The translations under genes and the position numbers were made by a program. From Bacteroidales bacterium (GTDB lineage Bacteria > Bacteroidota > Bacteroidia > Bacteroidales > UBA12077), in NCBI GenBank assembly GCA_028282785.1, contig JANQHE010000024.1:137612-191141 (forward strand): a DNA stretch of 53,530 bases, read 5' to 3'. The notes beneath the pieces are model-generated. The model had not been told where the DNA came from. It saw nothing but the letters and a program-made list of their open reading frames with translations, and ran no database searches. Below, piece by piece: positions 7,094-15,141 of this stretch (positions are counted from its first letter, which is position 1; each line of letters begins with the position of its first letter).

Positions 7094-7124
7094 CAAATAT
7101 ATGGAAAATTATGAATTGACCAAC
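7094..7124 (-). promoter_or_regulatory. Promoter of the HU/SPOR gene
   Basis: On the minus strand TATATTTG (7094-7101) fits the TAnnTTTG box exactly, with TTG about 19 bases upstream in the -33 position. Transcription would start about 10-15 bases before the TTG at 7073, which argues against the longer frame that begins at 7151. Confidence 0.55.
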
Positions 7125-7208
7125 ATCATGGAATGGTTGATTAATAAACAATCCATTAACTTTTATTAAAAATTTATGGTTAAATTAGCCCAATAAAATT
7201 GTACAACT

Positions 7209-8243
7209 TTGAAGAATAGATTAGTTTTAGTAACAGGAGGAACCGGTTATATTGGTTCTCATACAGCGGTTGAATTAATGAACGAAGGATTTGATGTGGT
7301 TATCATTGATAATCTTTCAAATTCGGATAAATCCGTTTTGGATGGTATTGCAGCGATTACCGGAAGAAGGCCGTTCTTTGAACAATTTGATATTTGTGAT
7401 AAGGAGCGTTTAGCAGACTTCTTTAAGGTGTATAAAAAACTGGATGCCATTATACATTTTGCAGCTTATAAAGCAGTAGGAGAATCTGTAGAAAAACCTT
7501 TAATGTATTATCAGAACAACCTGACTACTTTAATGAATTTATTGCAAGGTATGATCGAGTTTAACGTATCAAATTTTGTGTTTTCTTCTTCAGCAACAGT
7601 TTACGGACAACCGGATGTTTTGCCGGTAACAGAGAGTGCTCCTTTTAAATCCGCGGACTCTCCATATGGCAACACAAAGCAAATTGCAGAAGAAATTATG
7701 AGAGATGTGGTAAATGCTAATAAAGATTTATATGCCATATCGTTAAGATATTTTAATCCTATTGGTGCGCATCCCTCGGCATTAATTGGTGAACTTCCGA
7801 GAGGAGTGCCTAATAACTTGGTGCCTTTTATCACACAAACAGCCATAGGAATTCGTGATGAATTAAAGGTTTTTGGTGATGATTACAATACTCCGGACGG
7901 AACAGCAATACGTGATTATATTAATGTTGTTGATCTGGCTAAAGCTCATGTTGTATCGATTCAAAGAATGATCGAGGGAAAAAGTAAACGTAATCTCGAG
8001 ATTTTCAATTTGGGAACCGGTAAAGGTTCTTCTGTAATGGAAATAGTTAACGCTTTTGAAAAATCAACGGGAGAAAAGCTAAATTATAAAATCGTAGGTA
8101 GAAGAGCTGGCGATGTAGAATCTGTTTATGCTGATACAAAATATGCAAACAAAGAACTAGGATGGAAAGCAGAAGTGGGGTTGAAGGAAACCTTACTTTC
8201 GGCCTGGAACTGGGAAAAATATGTTAGAAATAAAAAAAGGTAA
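7209..8243 (+). CDS. galE: UDP-glucose 4-epimerase
   Basis: A 344-residue extended short-chain dehydrogenase/reductase that interconverts UDP-glucose and UDP-galactose using bound NAD. It shows the NAD-binding GGTGYIGSHT at the N-terminus, FSSSATVYG with the catalytic Ser/Thr, YGNTK with the catalytic Tyr and Lys, and YFNPIGAHPS, LVPFI and RDYINVVDLA typical of GalE. Length is normal. The start is TTG at 7209 (MKNRLVLVTGG); no ATG is available before the NAD motif. It supplies galactose units for surface glycans. A bidirectional terminator overlaps its stop and separates it from the convergent glmS. Confidence 0.93.
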   Translation: MKNRLVLVTGGTGYIGSHTAVELMNEGFDVVIIDNLSNSDKSVLDGIAAITGRRPFFEQFDICDKERLADFFKVYKKLDAIIHFAAYKAVGESVEKPLMYYQNNLTTLMNLLQGMIEFNVSNFVFSSSATVYGQPDVLPVTESAPFKSADSPYGNTKQIAEEIMRDVVNANKDLYAISLRYFNPIGAHPSALIGELPRGVPNNLVPFITQTAIGIRDELKVFGDDYNTPDGTAIRDYINVVDLAKAHVVSIQRMIEGKSKRNLEIFNLGTGKGSSVMEIVNAFEKSTGEKLNYKIVGRRAGDVESVYADTKYANKELGWKAEVGLKETLLSAWNWEKYVRNKKR

Positions 8244-8261
8244 TCCAACGGATTACCTTTT
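8235..8261. terminator. Bidirectional terminator between galE and glmS
   Basis: A perfect 12-bp stem, AAAAGGTAATCC (8235-8246) and GGATTACCTTTT (8250-8261), with loop AAC. The galE stop (8241-8243) lies inside the stem. A-runs and T-runs on either side allow it to end transcripts from both directions. Confidence 0.8.
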
Positions 8262-8280
8262 CTGTTTTATATATTAAAAA

Positions 8281-10116
8281 TTACTCTACCGTTACCGATT
8301 TTGCCAGGTTTCTTGGCTGATCAACATTACAACTACGCAATACTGCAATATGATAAGAAAGTAATTGTAGTGGAATTACCGTTAATAAAGCAGAAAGTTC
8401 TTCTCTTGTTTCAGGAATTTCAAGTACGTGATCTGCCATGCTTTCAATGGTTTTATCACCCTCGTTAACAACAGCAATTACAATACCTTTTCTGGCTTTT
8501 ACTTCCTGGATATTACTTACAATCTTTTCGTAAGATTTATCTTTGGTTGCAACAACTACAACAGGCATCTTTTCATCAATTAATGCAATAGGTCCGTGTT
8601 TCATTTCTGCTGCAGGATAACCCTCTGCATGGATATAAGAGATTTCCTTTAACTTAAGAGCACCTTCTAACGCAACCGGATATAAATAACCTCTTCCCAA
8701 ATAAAGGAAATTAGTAGCATCCTTATATAAATTACTTACTTTTAAGTACTCATCGTTGTTAGTTAGTATCTTTTCAATTTTTGCAGGAATATCATGTAAC
8801 TCGGAAATAAGTTTTGAAAAAGTTTCATTGTCCAATATCTTTTTTTGATATCCCAATGACATAGCAACCATCGCAAGAACCGTTACCTGAGCAGTAAATG
8901 CTTTTGTTGAAGCAACGCCAATTTCAGGGCCGGCATGGGTGTAAACACCACCATGTGTTTCTCTGGGAATACTGGAACCAACAACATTACAAATACCTAA
9001 TACAGTTGCACCTGCTTGTTTAGCCAAACGAATAGCAGCTAAAGTATCCGCTGTTTCACCACTTTGGCTAATAGCAATAACAATGTCATCTTCATTAATT
9101 ACAGGATTCCTGTATCTGAATTCAGATGCATACTCAACTTCAACGGGAACTCTGGCTAAATCTTCAATTAAATATTCTCCAACAAGTCCTGCATGCCAAG
9201 AAGTACCACAGCCTATTATGATGATCCTTTTTGCATCAATCAACTTTGACATGACATGATGTAAGCCGCCTAAATGTATTTCATTTTTATCAAGAGAAAC
9301 TCTTCCTCTGAATGTATCAAGGATGGAACGTGGCTGTTCAAAAATCTCCTTAAGCATAAAATGATCAAAACCGTTCTTTTCAATTTCTCCAATGTCTAAA
9401 TCAATTTTTTGAACTTTTGGAGTTAATTGATCATTTTTAATTGTTTTTAATGTAAGGCCATCACGACCTAAAATTGCAACATCATCATCATTAAGGTAAA
9501 TAACACTCTTTGTATGTTCTACTATTGGTGTAGCATCTGAAGCGATATAATATTCACCCTCGCCAACTCCAATTACAAGAGGACTCCCTTTTCTTGCAGC
9601 AATTAATTTATCCGGTTCATCCCTGCAAATAATAGCCAGGCCGTATGCTCCAACTACTTTTGAAAGTGCAAGTCGAACAGCGATTTCTGCACTTACATTA
9701 CCTTTTACATAAATATATTCTATTAAGTTAGCTAAAACTTCTGTGTCTGTTTCGGTTTTAAATACATAACCTCTATCCTTTAATCGTTCTTTCAAACGAC
9801 TATAATTTTCAATAATTCCATTATGAATTAAAACAAAATGACCATTCATCGAAACATGGGGATGTGCATTTACGTCGTTTGGTTCACCATGAGTTGCCCA
9901 ACGGGTATGACCTATTCCTATATTTCCGGATATATCCTCTTTAACTACATAATTTTCCAAATCAGAAACTTTACCTCTTTTCTTATAAATTTTAACATCC
10001 TCGTTCAACAATGATATACCTGCTGAATCGTAACCTCTATACTCTAACCTCTTTAATCCGTTTACTAAGATTGGATATGCCTGCTTATTTCCTATGTATC
10101 CTACAATTCCACACAT
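8281..10116 (-). CDS. glmS: Glutamine-fructose-6-phosphate aminotransferase (isomerizing)
   Basis: This 611-residue enzyme makes glucosamine-6-phosphate from fructose-6-phosphate and glutamine, the first committed step towards UDP-GlcNAc for peptidoglycan and LPS. It begins MCGIVGYIG, with Cys2 the N-terminal nucleophile of the glutaminase domain, and has GHTRWATHG and HNGIIENY. Two SIS sugar-isomerase domains follow (GCGTSWHA, SQSGETADT, EVGVASTKAFTAQ-type segment). The end, DQPRNLAKSVTVE, is the canonical GlmS C-terminus. No glmS-ribozyme-like leader is expected or seen: the DUF4270 gene is only four bases upstream, so glmS is the last gene of an operon. Confidence 0.96.
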   Translation of the reverse strand: MCGIVGYIGNKQAYPILVNGLKRLEYRGYDSAGISLLNEDVKIYKKRGKVSDLENYVVKEDISGNIGIGHTRWATHGEPNDVNAHPHVSMNGHFVLIHNGIIENYSRLKERLKDRGYVFKTETDTEVLANLIEYIYVKGNVSAEIAVRLALSKVVGAYGLAIICRDEPDKLIAARKGSPLVIGVGEGEYYIASDATPIVEHTKSVIYLNDDDVAILGRDGLTLKTIKNDQLTPKVQKIDLDIGEIEKNGFDHFMLKEIFEQPRSILDTFRGRVSLDKNEIHLGGLHHVMSKLIDAKRIIIIGCGTSWHAGLVGEYLIEDLARVPVEVEYASEFRYRNPVINEDDIVIAISQSGETADTLAAIRLAKQAGATVLGICNVVGSSIPRETHGGVYTHAGPEIGVASTKAFTAQVTVLAMVAMSLGYQKKILDNETFSKLISELHDIPAKIEKILTNNDEYLKVSNLYKDATNFLYLGRGYLYPVALEGALKLKEISYIHAEGYPAAEMKHGPIALIDEKMPVVVVATKDKSYEKIVSNIQEVKARKGIVIAVVNEGDKTIESMADHVLEIPETREELSALLTVIPLQLLSYHIAVLRSCNVDQPRNLAKSVTVE

Positions 10117-10120
10117 ATTT

Positions 10121-11398
10121 TTAATGTTTAGTGTATGTAACTTTTAGTTTAATATTATCTCCGGTTTTTAATATTACTCTATTAGGGTATGTTGTTTTTT
10201 TATTTATTGTTAAATTTATTGTTTGGATTGCAATATCTTGATTTAAGATACTCATTAAATGTTTAGGTATAAAGAATCTATAATAACCGTTTTCTGAATC
10301 ATAACTGCCATCAAAAAAGCCCTTATTATACAAAAAATCAGCATAATCCTTTATAAGGACATTGGTAGTATCGTTAGGTTCATAATACATATAAAGATTA
10401 CTAGGAGGATTGAATAATTCGAAATTAGGATCTTCGTAAACAGGAATAAATAGTTCCGCATTTATAACAGAATAGGCAGAATCATTATCGATCCAGGTAT
10501 CCAGATCTTCAAAAGTTAAACTAGAACTTAATCCGTGTATTCCTTGAAGGAAAATAAGACTATCATTTTCATTGTCCGAATTTATTAAAAAATCATTTGC
10601 AGTTGAAATGCTGTAATCATTAGTATAATTACCAAATCGAGCTCCGTAAAGGAAATAATGATTAAACGTTAATGTATCGTTATAATACATTACGATTTTT
10701 GAATCAGTATTAGAAAAATTAGCTACTACTAACTCTCCTGGAGAGTTAGTTATTTCAGGAACAATAGCTATTCCTTTTAAAAAATCTAGAAAATTAGTTG
10801 AATTCTTATATATTGTATCATTATAATCTTCCGGAATAAGTTTATTTGCATATTCTGAGCTAAGTTTTATTCTAATTAAACTATCTCCTTGAATTTTGCT
10901 ACTGGTACTGATCAAATCTGATTCTAAATAGAAATTCGATAAATCTTCATCAGAATTGTAATTATTATCTCTATCTATATCATTATTAAGCTCATAAACG
11001 TTGAGTTTTAAATCGCTATTTTGAGATCCATAAATGGAGTCAATTAAAAGATATATTACAGCAGAATCTATATCAAAAGTTGAAACCGTGGAATCAGTAT
11101 CATAATATCGGGAAGGTAAAAATTGTCCCACAAATTTACCGGTAAAATTACCAAAGTACTCATCGTCTATTACACCTAGCGAATAAAATTGGAAATTGCT
11201 GGTATTTGATGGTTCATCTTCGAAAACTGACGCTTTAAAAGTTAAAGTGGTATCGTATATATATTCAATATTACCTGGTAAAAGATTTGACCCCAATGCG
11301 CTAGGATCATTTTCGCATGATGTGGTCATAATAGCAATAGCTCCTAAAAATAGACTTAAAATATTTCTAGGAAATGAGTGGACAAATTTCATATTCAT
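10121..11398 (-). CDS. DUF4270-family lipoprotein
   Basis: A predicted 425-residue lipoprotein from the ATG at 11398 (MNMKFVHSF). The signal sequence ends in IAIMTTSCEND with a good lipobox. The rest is rich in Asp, Ser, Asn and Tyr, with beta-strand-like stretches (YIYDTTLTFKASVF, GDNIKLKVTYT), matching what I know of DUF4270 proteins, found in Bacteroidota beside glmS and the GlgA-like gene. Function is unknown; a surface-exposed or periplasmic beta protein is likely. The frame extends to 11446, but that would overlap the upstream gene by 41 bases and add non-signal residues, so I prefer 11398, seven bases after the upstream stop. Confidence 0.8.
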   Translation of the reverse strand: MNMKFVHSFPRNILSLFLGAIAIMTTSCENDPSALGSNLLPGNIEYIYDTTLTFKASVFEDEPSNTSNFQFYSLGVIDDEYFGNFTGKFVGQFLPSRYYDTDSTVSTFDIDSAVIYLLIDSIYGSQNSDLKLNVYELNNDIDRDNNYNSDEDLSNFYLESDLISTSSKIQGDSLIRIKLSSEYANKLIPEDYNDTIYKNSTNFLDFLKGIAIVPEITNSPGELVVANFSNTDSKIVMYYNDTLTFNHYFLYGARFGNYTNDYSISTANDFLINSDNENDSLIFLQGIHGLSSSLTFEDLDTWIDNDSAYSVINAELFIPVYEDPNFELFNPPSNLYMYYEPNDTTNVLIKDYADFLYNKGFFDGSYDSENGYYRFFIPKHLMSILNQDIAIQTINLTINKKTTYPNRVILKTGDNIKLKVTYTKH

Positions 11399-11405
11399 AG
11401 ATTTC

Positions 11406-12209
11406 TTAAAGTATTTTATCATAAAACTCCGAGTAAGCATCAACATATTCTTCTTCCGATTTAAAATTCAGGTAAGGTTTACCAGAATCCTTAATAAAAC
11501 TTTCTAATTCCGGATTTATTGTTTCACTTCCTATGATTGTAGCATCCGACATATTTATAGCAAGCTTACTCAAGTTAAGGTAACTAGGTTCTTTTAAGAT
11601 TTTAACATCATTTGAAGTAATATTTTCAAATAATACTTTATCCTTGAATTCTCTATTGAACGGAGAGCTGAACTCATCATTATATGCAGAGTATATTAAT
11701 TTTGAATTAGCAAATAAAGGATCTTCGTTATAAGCTTTTTTTATGTATAAAGGTACAAGACTTGTAAACCATCCGTGGCAATGAATGATATCAGGTGCCC
11801 ATCTTAATTTTTTCACCGTTTCTAAAACCCCTCTGGCAAAAAAGATTGCTCGCTCATCATTATCTTCAAATTGCTTTCCTTCTTCATCATAAAAAGTAGC
11901 TTTTCTATGAAAATAATCTTCATTATCAATAAAATAAACCTGCATTCTGGCAGCCTGAATTGAGGCTACCTTTATAATTAATGGATGATCTGTATCGTTT
12001 ATAATAAGATTCATACCAGAAAGGCGAATAACTTCATGTAACTGATTGCGTCGTTCATTTATTAATCCGTATCTGGGCATAAATGTTCGTATTTCTCTTC
12101 CCTTCTCTTGAATTCCTTGAGGCAAATGACGTCCTATTAAAGACATTTTGCTTTCCGGTAAGTATGGTGTAATTTCTTGCGAGATAAATAAAACCTTCGT
12201 ATTTTCCAT
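11406..12209 (-). CDS. Glycogen/starch synthase N-terminal domain protein (GT5-like, half-length)
   Basis: The 267-residue product (ATG 12209, MENTKVLFISQE) matches the N-terminal Rossmann half of GT5 glycogen synthase: FISQEITPYLPES, a short MSLIGRHLPQGIQ segment, GREIRTFMPRYG, VYFIDNEDYF, and PDIIHCHGWFTSLVPLYIK with the glycogen-binding His region. It stops before the second GT-B domain, which carries most ADP-glucose ligands, and is about half the normal length (some 480). The next gene follows at once, so this is not an assembly break. Such short proteins recur beside pan genes in Bacteroidota, suggesting a stable reduced family rather than a recent pseudogene. Catalysis alone is doubtful; binding or a partner-dependent role is possible. 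First gene of the operon to DUF4270 and glmS. Confidence 0.75.
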   Translation of the reverse strand: MENTKVLFISQEITPYLPESKMSLIGRHLPQGIQEKGREIRTFMPRYGLINERRNQLHEVIRLSGMNLIINDTDHPLIIKVASIQAARMQVYFIDNEDYFHRKATFYDEEGKQFEDNDERAIFFARGVLETVKKLRWAPDIIHCHGWFTSLVPLYIKKAYNEDPLFANSKLIYSAYNDEFSSPFNREFKDKVLFENITSNDVKILKEPSYLNLSKLAINMSDATIIGSETINPELESFIKDSGKPYLNFKSEEEYVDAYSEFYDKIL

Positions 12210-12238
12210 CTGGAAATTCAAATTAATTTAAACCATCG

Positions 12239-12268
12239 CAAAATTAGTAAAAATTTATTAATCATCAA
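12239..12268 (-). promoter_or_regulatory. Promoter of the GlgA-like, DUF4270, glmS operon
   Basis: Minus-strand TAATTTTG (12239-12246) fits TAnnTTTG exactly, 30-37 bases before the ATG at 12209, with TTG about 19 bases further upstream. It faces away from the panC promoter in the same 164-base spacer. Confidence 0.55.
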
Positions 12269-12305
12269 CAAATTACTAACTCCTTAAACTTAACAAGTAC
12301 ATATA

Positions 12306-12338
12306 TTGTTAATAATTGAAATATTATTTTTTACTTTG
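12306..12338 (+). promoter_or_regulatory. Promoter of the pan-rfaE2-radA operon
   Basis: TTACTTTG (12331-12338) is one base off TAnnTTTG, with TTG 22 bases upstream (12306-12308). It ends on the GTG that opens the panC reading frame, so that GTG would not be transcribed and the ATG at 12374 is the better start. Confidence 0.5.
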
Positions 12339-12373
12339 TGCCGCAACATTTTATTCGATTTATAAGAACGAAT

Positions 12374-13219
12374 ATGAAAATTCTAAAAAGTGCAGAGATA
12401 TTAACTGAGGAGGTCGTTAATTTAAAATCTCAGGGTAAGTCTATTGGATTTGTTCCTACTATGGGAGCTTTACATAAAGGGCATTTGTCGTTAATTGATT
12501 ACGCAAGTCGTGATAATGATATTGTTGTTGTAAGCATATTTGTTAATCCCACACAGTTCAACGATAAAGGTGATTATGACAGATACCCGAGAATATTGGA
12601 AAAAGATATTGAAAAGTTAAAAAAAGTTAAATGTGACTTTGTTTTCTCACCGGAAGAAAATGAAATGTATCCTGAAGAAGATAATCGGGAATTCGATTTT
12701 GGGAAGCTTGACAAAGTTATGGAAGGTGAGCATCGCCCGGGACATTTCAGAGGGGTAGCTTTAATCGTAAGTAAGCTTTTCGAAATTGTAAAACCGCATA
12801 AAGCTTATTTTGGCGAGAAAGATTTTCAGCAGGTTGCAGTTATTAAACACATAACAAAACAGTTGGGTTTCAATATTGAAATAGTCTCTTGCCCGATTAT
12901 CAGGGAAAACGATGGGCTTGCAATGAGTTCAAGAAATATGTTATTATCAAAATATCAAAGGGCAAATGTTTCTTTAATTTCAAAAACTCTTTTTGAAGCA
13001 AGAGAAATGCCAAAAAAAATGACTGTTTCAGAAACAAAGGATTGGGTGATTCGTACGATCAACGAAAATCCTTATATGGATGTTGAATATTTTGAAATAG
13101 TTGATGGATCTAACCTTGAGCCAATTAATGATTGGGGTCAGGATGAAGAAAAAGTGGGATGCATTGCAGTACATGTTGGCAATATACGCCTCATAGATAA
13201 TATTAGATTTTATTTTTAA
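12374..13219 (+). CDS. panC: Pantothenate synthetase
   Basis: A 281-residue ATP-dependent ligase joining pantoate and beta-alanine to make pantothenate, the precursor of coenzyme A. Visible signatures are PTMGALHKGHLSL (the HIGH-like nucleotide site), VSIFVNPTQF, PGHFRGVALIVSKLF, AYFGEKDFQQ and RENDGLAMSSRN, in the usual order. The start is MKILKSAEILTEE at 12374; the upstream GTG at 12338 lies in the promoter and would add 12 unmatched residues. The next gene, panD, supplies the beta-alanine, so the two steps are co-expressed. Confidence 0.95.
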   Translation: MKILKSAEILTEEVVNLKSQGKSIGFVPTMGALHKGHLSLIDYASRDNDIVVVSIFVNPTQFNDKGDYDRYPRILEKDIEKLKKVKCDFVFSPEENEMYPEEDNREFDFGKLDKVMEGEHRPGHFRGVALIVSKLFEIVKPHKAYFGEKDFQQVAVIKHITKQLGFNIEIVSCPIIRENDGLAMSSRNMLLSKYQRANVSLISKTLFEAREMPKKMTVSETKDWVIRTINENPYMDVEYFEIVDGSNLEPINDWGQDEEKVGCIAVHVGNIRLIDNIRFYF

Positions 13220-13246
13220 ATTTGTGCCAAAATTAGTTAGCTAATT

Positions 13247-13597
13247 ATGAATATCGAAGTTGTAAAGTCAAAAATACATAAAGTAACTGTTACAGAAGCA
13301 AATTTGCAATACGTAGGAAGTATTACAATTGATGAGGATTTATTGGAAGCTTCCAATATTATTGAAAATGAAAAAGTTCAGGTTGTTAATATTAACAACG
13401 GAGAACGACTCGAAACATACGTGATTAAGGGAGAAAGAGGTTCCGGTGAAATATGCCTGAATGGTCCTGCTGCAAGAAAAGCAACAGTTGGCGATGTTAT
13501 TATCATAATCTCTTATGCTTCAATGGACTTTGAAGAAGCTAAAAACTTTAAGCCCGTATTAATATTTCCTGATACAGCCAATAATAAATTAGTTTAG
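13247..13597 (+). CDS. panD: Aspartate 1-decarboxylase proenzyme
   Basis: A 116-residue pyruvoyl-dependent enzyme that turns L-aspartate into beta-alanine for pantothenate synthesis. The self-cleavage site is visible as Gly24-Ser25 in YVGSITID; cleavage converts Ser25 into the pyruvoyl group. Further matches include [24 protein letters not shown] (as segments) and [21 protein letters not shown]. Length is normal. It lies 27 bases after panC and its stop is four bases before the TTG start of the following membrane protein. Confidence 0.96.
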   Translation: MNIEVVKSKIHKVTVTEANLQYVGSITIDEDLLEASNIIENEKVQVVNINNGERLETYVIKGERGSGEICLNGPAARKATVGDVIIIISYASMDFEEAKNFKPVLIFPDTANNKLV

Positions 13598-13601
13598 ATC
13601 C

Positions 13602-14618
13602 TTGAAACGTAAGATACTTAGGGCAGTCAATTTTTTTGTTTTTTTGGCAATTGGTATTCTTCTCTTATACCTTGCATTTAAAGGTGTTGATTTTAATACC
13701 TTGGTTGATGATTTAAAAAGCGCCAATTATTTATGGGTTCTTTTATCTTTATTCTTTGCTTTAATAGGATATGTAAGTCGTGCGTATCGATGGAAACTTC
13801 TTATTGAACCCCTTAATTATAATCCGCCGGTAAAGAATGTATTTTATGCAGTAATGTTTGGTTACCTGGCGAATTTTGCTTTTCCTAGAATAGGAGAGGT
13901 TAGCCGATGTGGATCATTGGCAAAATCAGATAAAATACCTATGGATGCTCTTATTGGAACAGTAATAATCGAGCGTGCAATAGATCTTGTTACCTTATTA
14001 ATTTTATTATTTGTAATCTTCATTGCAAAGATTGAATCATTCGGATTTTTTATAAAAGAAAACGTTTTTATACCAATCTCTCGGAAATTTATTAAAACAG
14101 TAGATTTTCCTGTTTTTTACTGGTTCATTATTATAGCTATCATTGTTACTTTTATTTATTTAGCCTATTATTTTAGAAAAAAATATAAAAGATCAAAAAT
14201 AATTATTAAAATCCGAAGGATAATCCGTGGAGTGATATCAGGAATTAAGACAGTAACCAAAATGAAGAATCGTACTGCTTTTCTTTTCCATACCTTGTTA
14301 ATTTGGCTTATGTATTTTTTAATGACCTATGTTGTTGTTTTTGCAATTCCAGCCACTGAATCATTAAAACCCATCGATGGATTATTTTTATTGGTTATTG
14401 GAGGGTTGGGAATGGCAGCTCCTGTTCAGGGAGGAATTGGAGCGTTTCACTGGATCGTTTCTCTAGCGCTTTCTTTATATGGAATTTCACGCGAAGAAGG
14501 ACTGGTTTTCGCAACTATCCAACATGAATCGCAAGCTATTCTTGCAATTTTACTCGGAGCATTTTCTGTTATGATGTTATTTCTGGATTCTCGAAAGAAA
14601 AGAAAAAATAATATTTAA
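13602..14618 (+). CDS. Flippase-like integral membrane protein (LPG synthase TM family)
   Basis: A 338-residue membrane protein with about eight hydrophobic helices (first near residues 10-28, last near 305-327) and the family motifs SRAYRWKLLI, FAFPRIGEVSRCGSLA, IIERAIDLVTLL and AAPVQGGIGAFHW. These match the lysylphosphatidylglycerol-synthase transmembrane domain family (PF03706). There is no cytoplasmic aminoacyl-transferase domain, so it is not MprF itself; stand-alone members are thought to flip or move lipids or lipid-linked groups. The start is TTG at 13602 (MKRKILRAVNFF). Its place between panD and the heptose enzyme hints at envelope glycolipid work but does not prove it. Confidence 0.85.
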   Translation: MKRKILRAVNFFVFLAIGILLLYLAFKGVDFNTLVDDLKSANYLWVLLSLFFALIGYVSRAYRWKLLIEPLNYNPPVKNVFYAVMFGYLANFAFPRIGEVSRCGSLAKSDKIPMDALIGTVIIERAIDLVTLLILLFVIFIAKIESFGFFIKENVFIPISRKFIKTVDFPVFYWFIIIAIIVTFIYLAYYFRKKYKRSKIIIKIRRIIRGVISGIKTVTKMKNRTAFLFHTLLIWLMYFLMTYVVVFAIPATESLKPIDGLFLLVIGGLGMAAPVQGGIGAFHWIVSLALSLYGISREEGLVFATIQHESQAILAILLGAFSVMMLFLDSRKKRKNNI

Positions 14619-14648
14619 ATTTACTGATTCATCTTTAAAAATTAGTTT

Positions 14649-15140
14649 ATGGATAAACTGAATGTTATTCAATCCAAGATTGTTGATATAAATAATATTG
14701 AACCACTTTTAACTTACTGGAATTTAAAAAGTGAGAAAATTGTATTCACAAATGGGTGCTTTGATATTTTACATCGTGGGCATGTTGAGTATCTGGCCCA
14801 GGCAGCAAACCATGGTGATGTTTTAGTTATTGGATTAAACACAGATAGTTCTGTAATGCGATTAAAAGGGGATACCAGACCGGTGCAGGATGAATATGCA
14901 CGAGCTATGTTAATGGCATCATTACATTTTGTAAACGTTGTAATCTTATTTGATGAAGATACTCCATATGAATTAATTAAAAAGGTTCAACCTGATGTTT
15001 TAGTTAAAGGAAGTGATTACAAAGTTGAAGATATTGTTGGTTATGATATCGTAAAGGCAAAAGGGGGTGAAATTGTTACAATCGATTTCATCGAAGGTTA
15101 TTCAACTAGTTCCATTATAGAGAAATTGAAAATGTGCTAA
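14649..15140 (+). CDS. rfaE2: D-glycero-beta-D-manno-heptose 1-phosphate adenylyltransferase
   Basis: A 163-residue nucleotidyltransferase equal to the C-terminal half of E. coli HldE. It transfers AMP from ATP to heptose-1-phosphate, giving ADP-heptose for the LPS inner core. Signatures are VFTNGCFDILHRGHVEYL (HxGH nucleotide site), VIGLNTDSSVMRLKG, RPVQDEYARA, VLVKGSDY and EGYSTSSII at the end. The kinase half (rfaE1) is not in this window, so it must be separate. The stop is one base before the radA start. Confidence 0.93.
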   Translation: MDKLNVIQSKIVDINNIEPLLTYWNLKSEKIVFTNGCFDILHRGHVEYLAQAANHGDVLVIGLNTDSSVMRLKGDTRPVQDEYARAMLMASLHFVNVVILFDEDTPYELIKKVQPDVLVKGSDYKVEDIVGYDIVKAKGGEIVTIDFIEGYSTSSIIEKLKMC

Positions 15141-15141
15141 T

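Noticed and set aside
7074-7151. N-terminal extension of the HU/SPOR protein up to 7151
   Set aside because: A good -7 box lies within it and the family begins at the NIKEYI segment, so TTG 7073 is preferred.
11399-11446. Longer DUF4270 start overlapping the GlgA-like gene
   Set aside because: The extension is not signal-like; the lipoprotein signal starts naturally at 11398 or 11392.
12338-12373. GTG start of panC 12 residues upstream
   Set aside because: It overlaps the promoter box and adds residues unlike the family.
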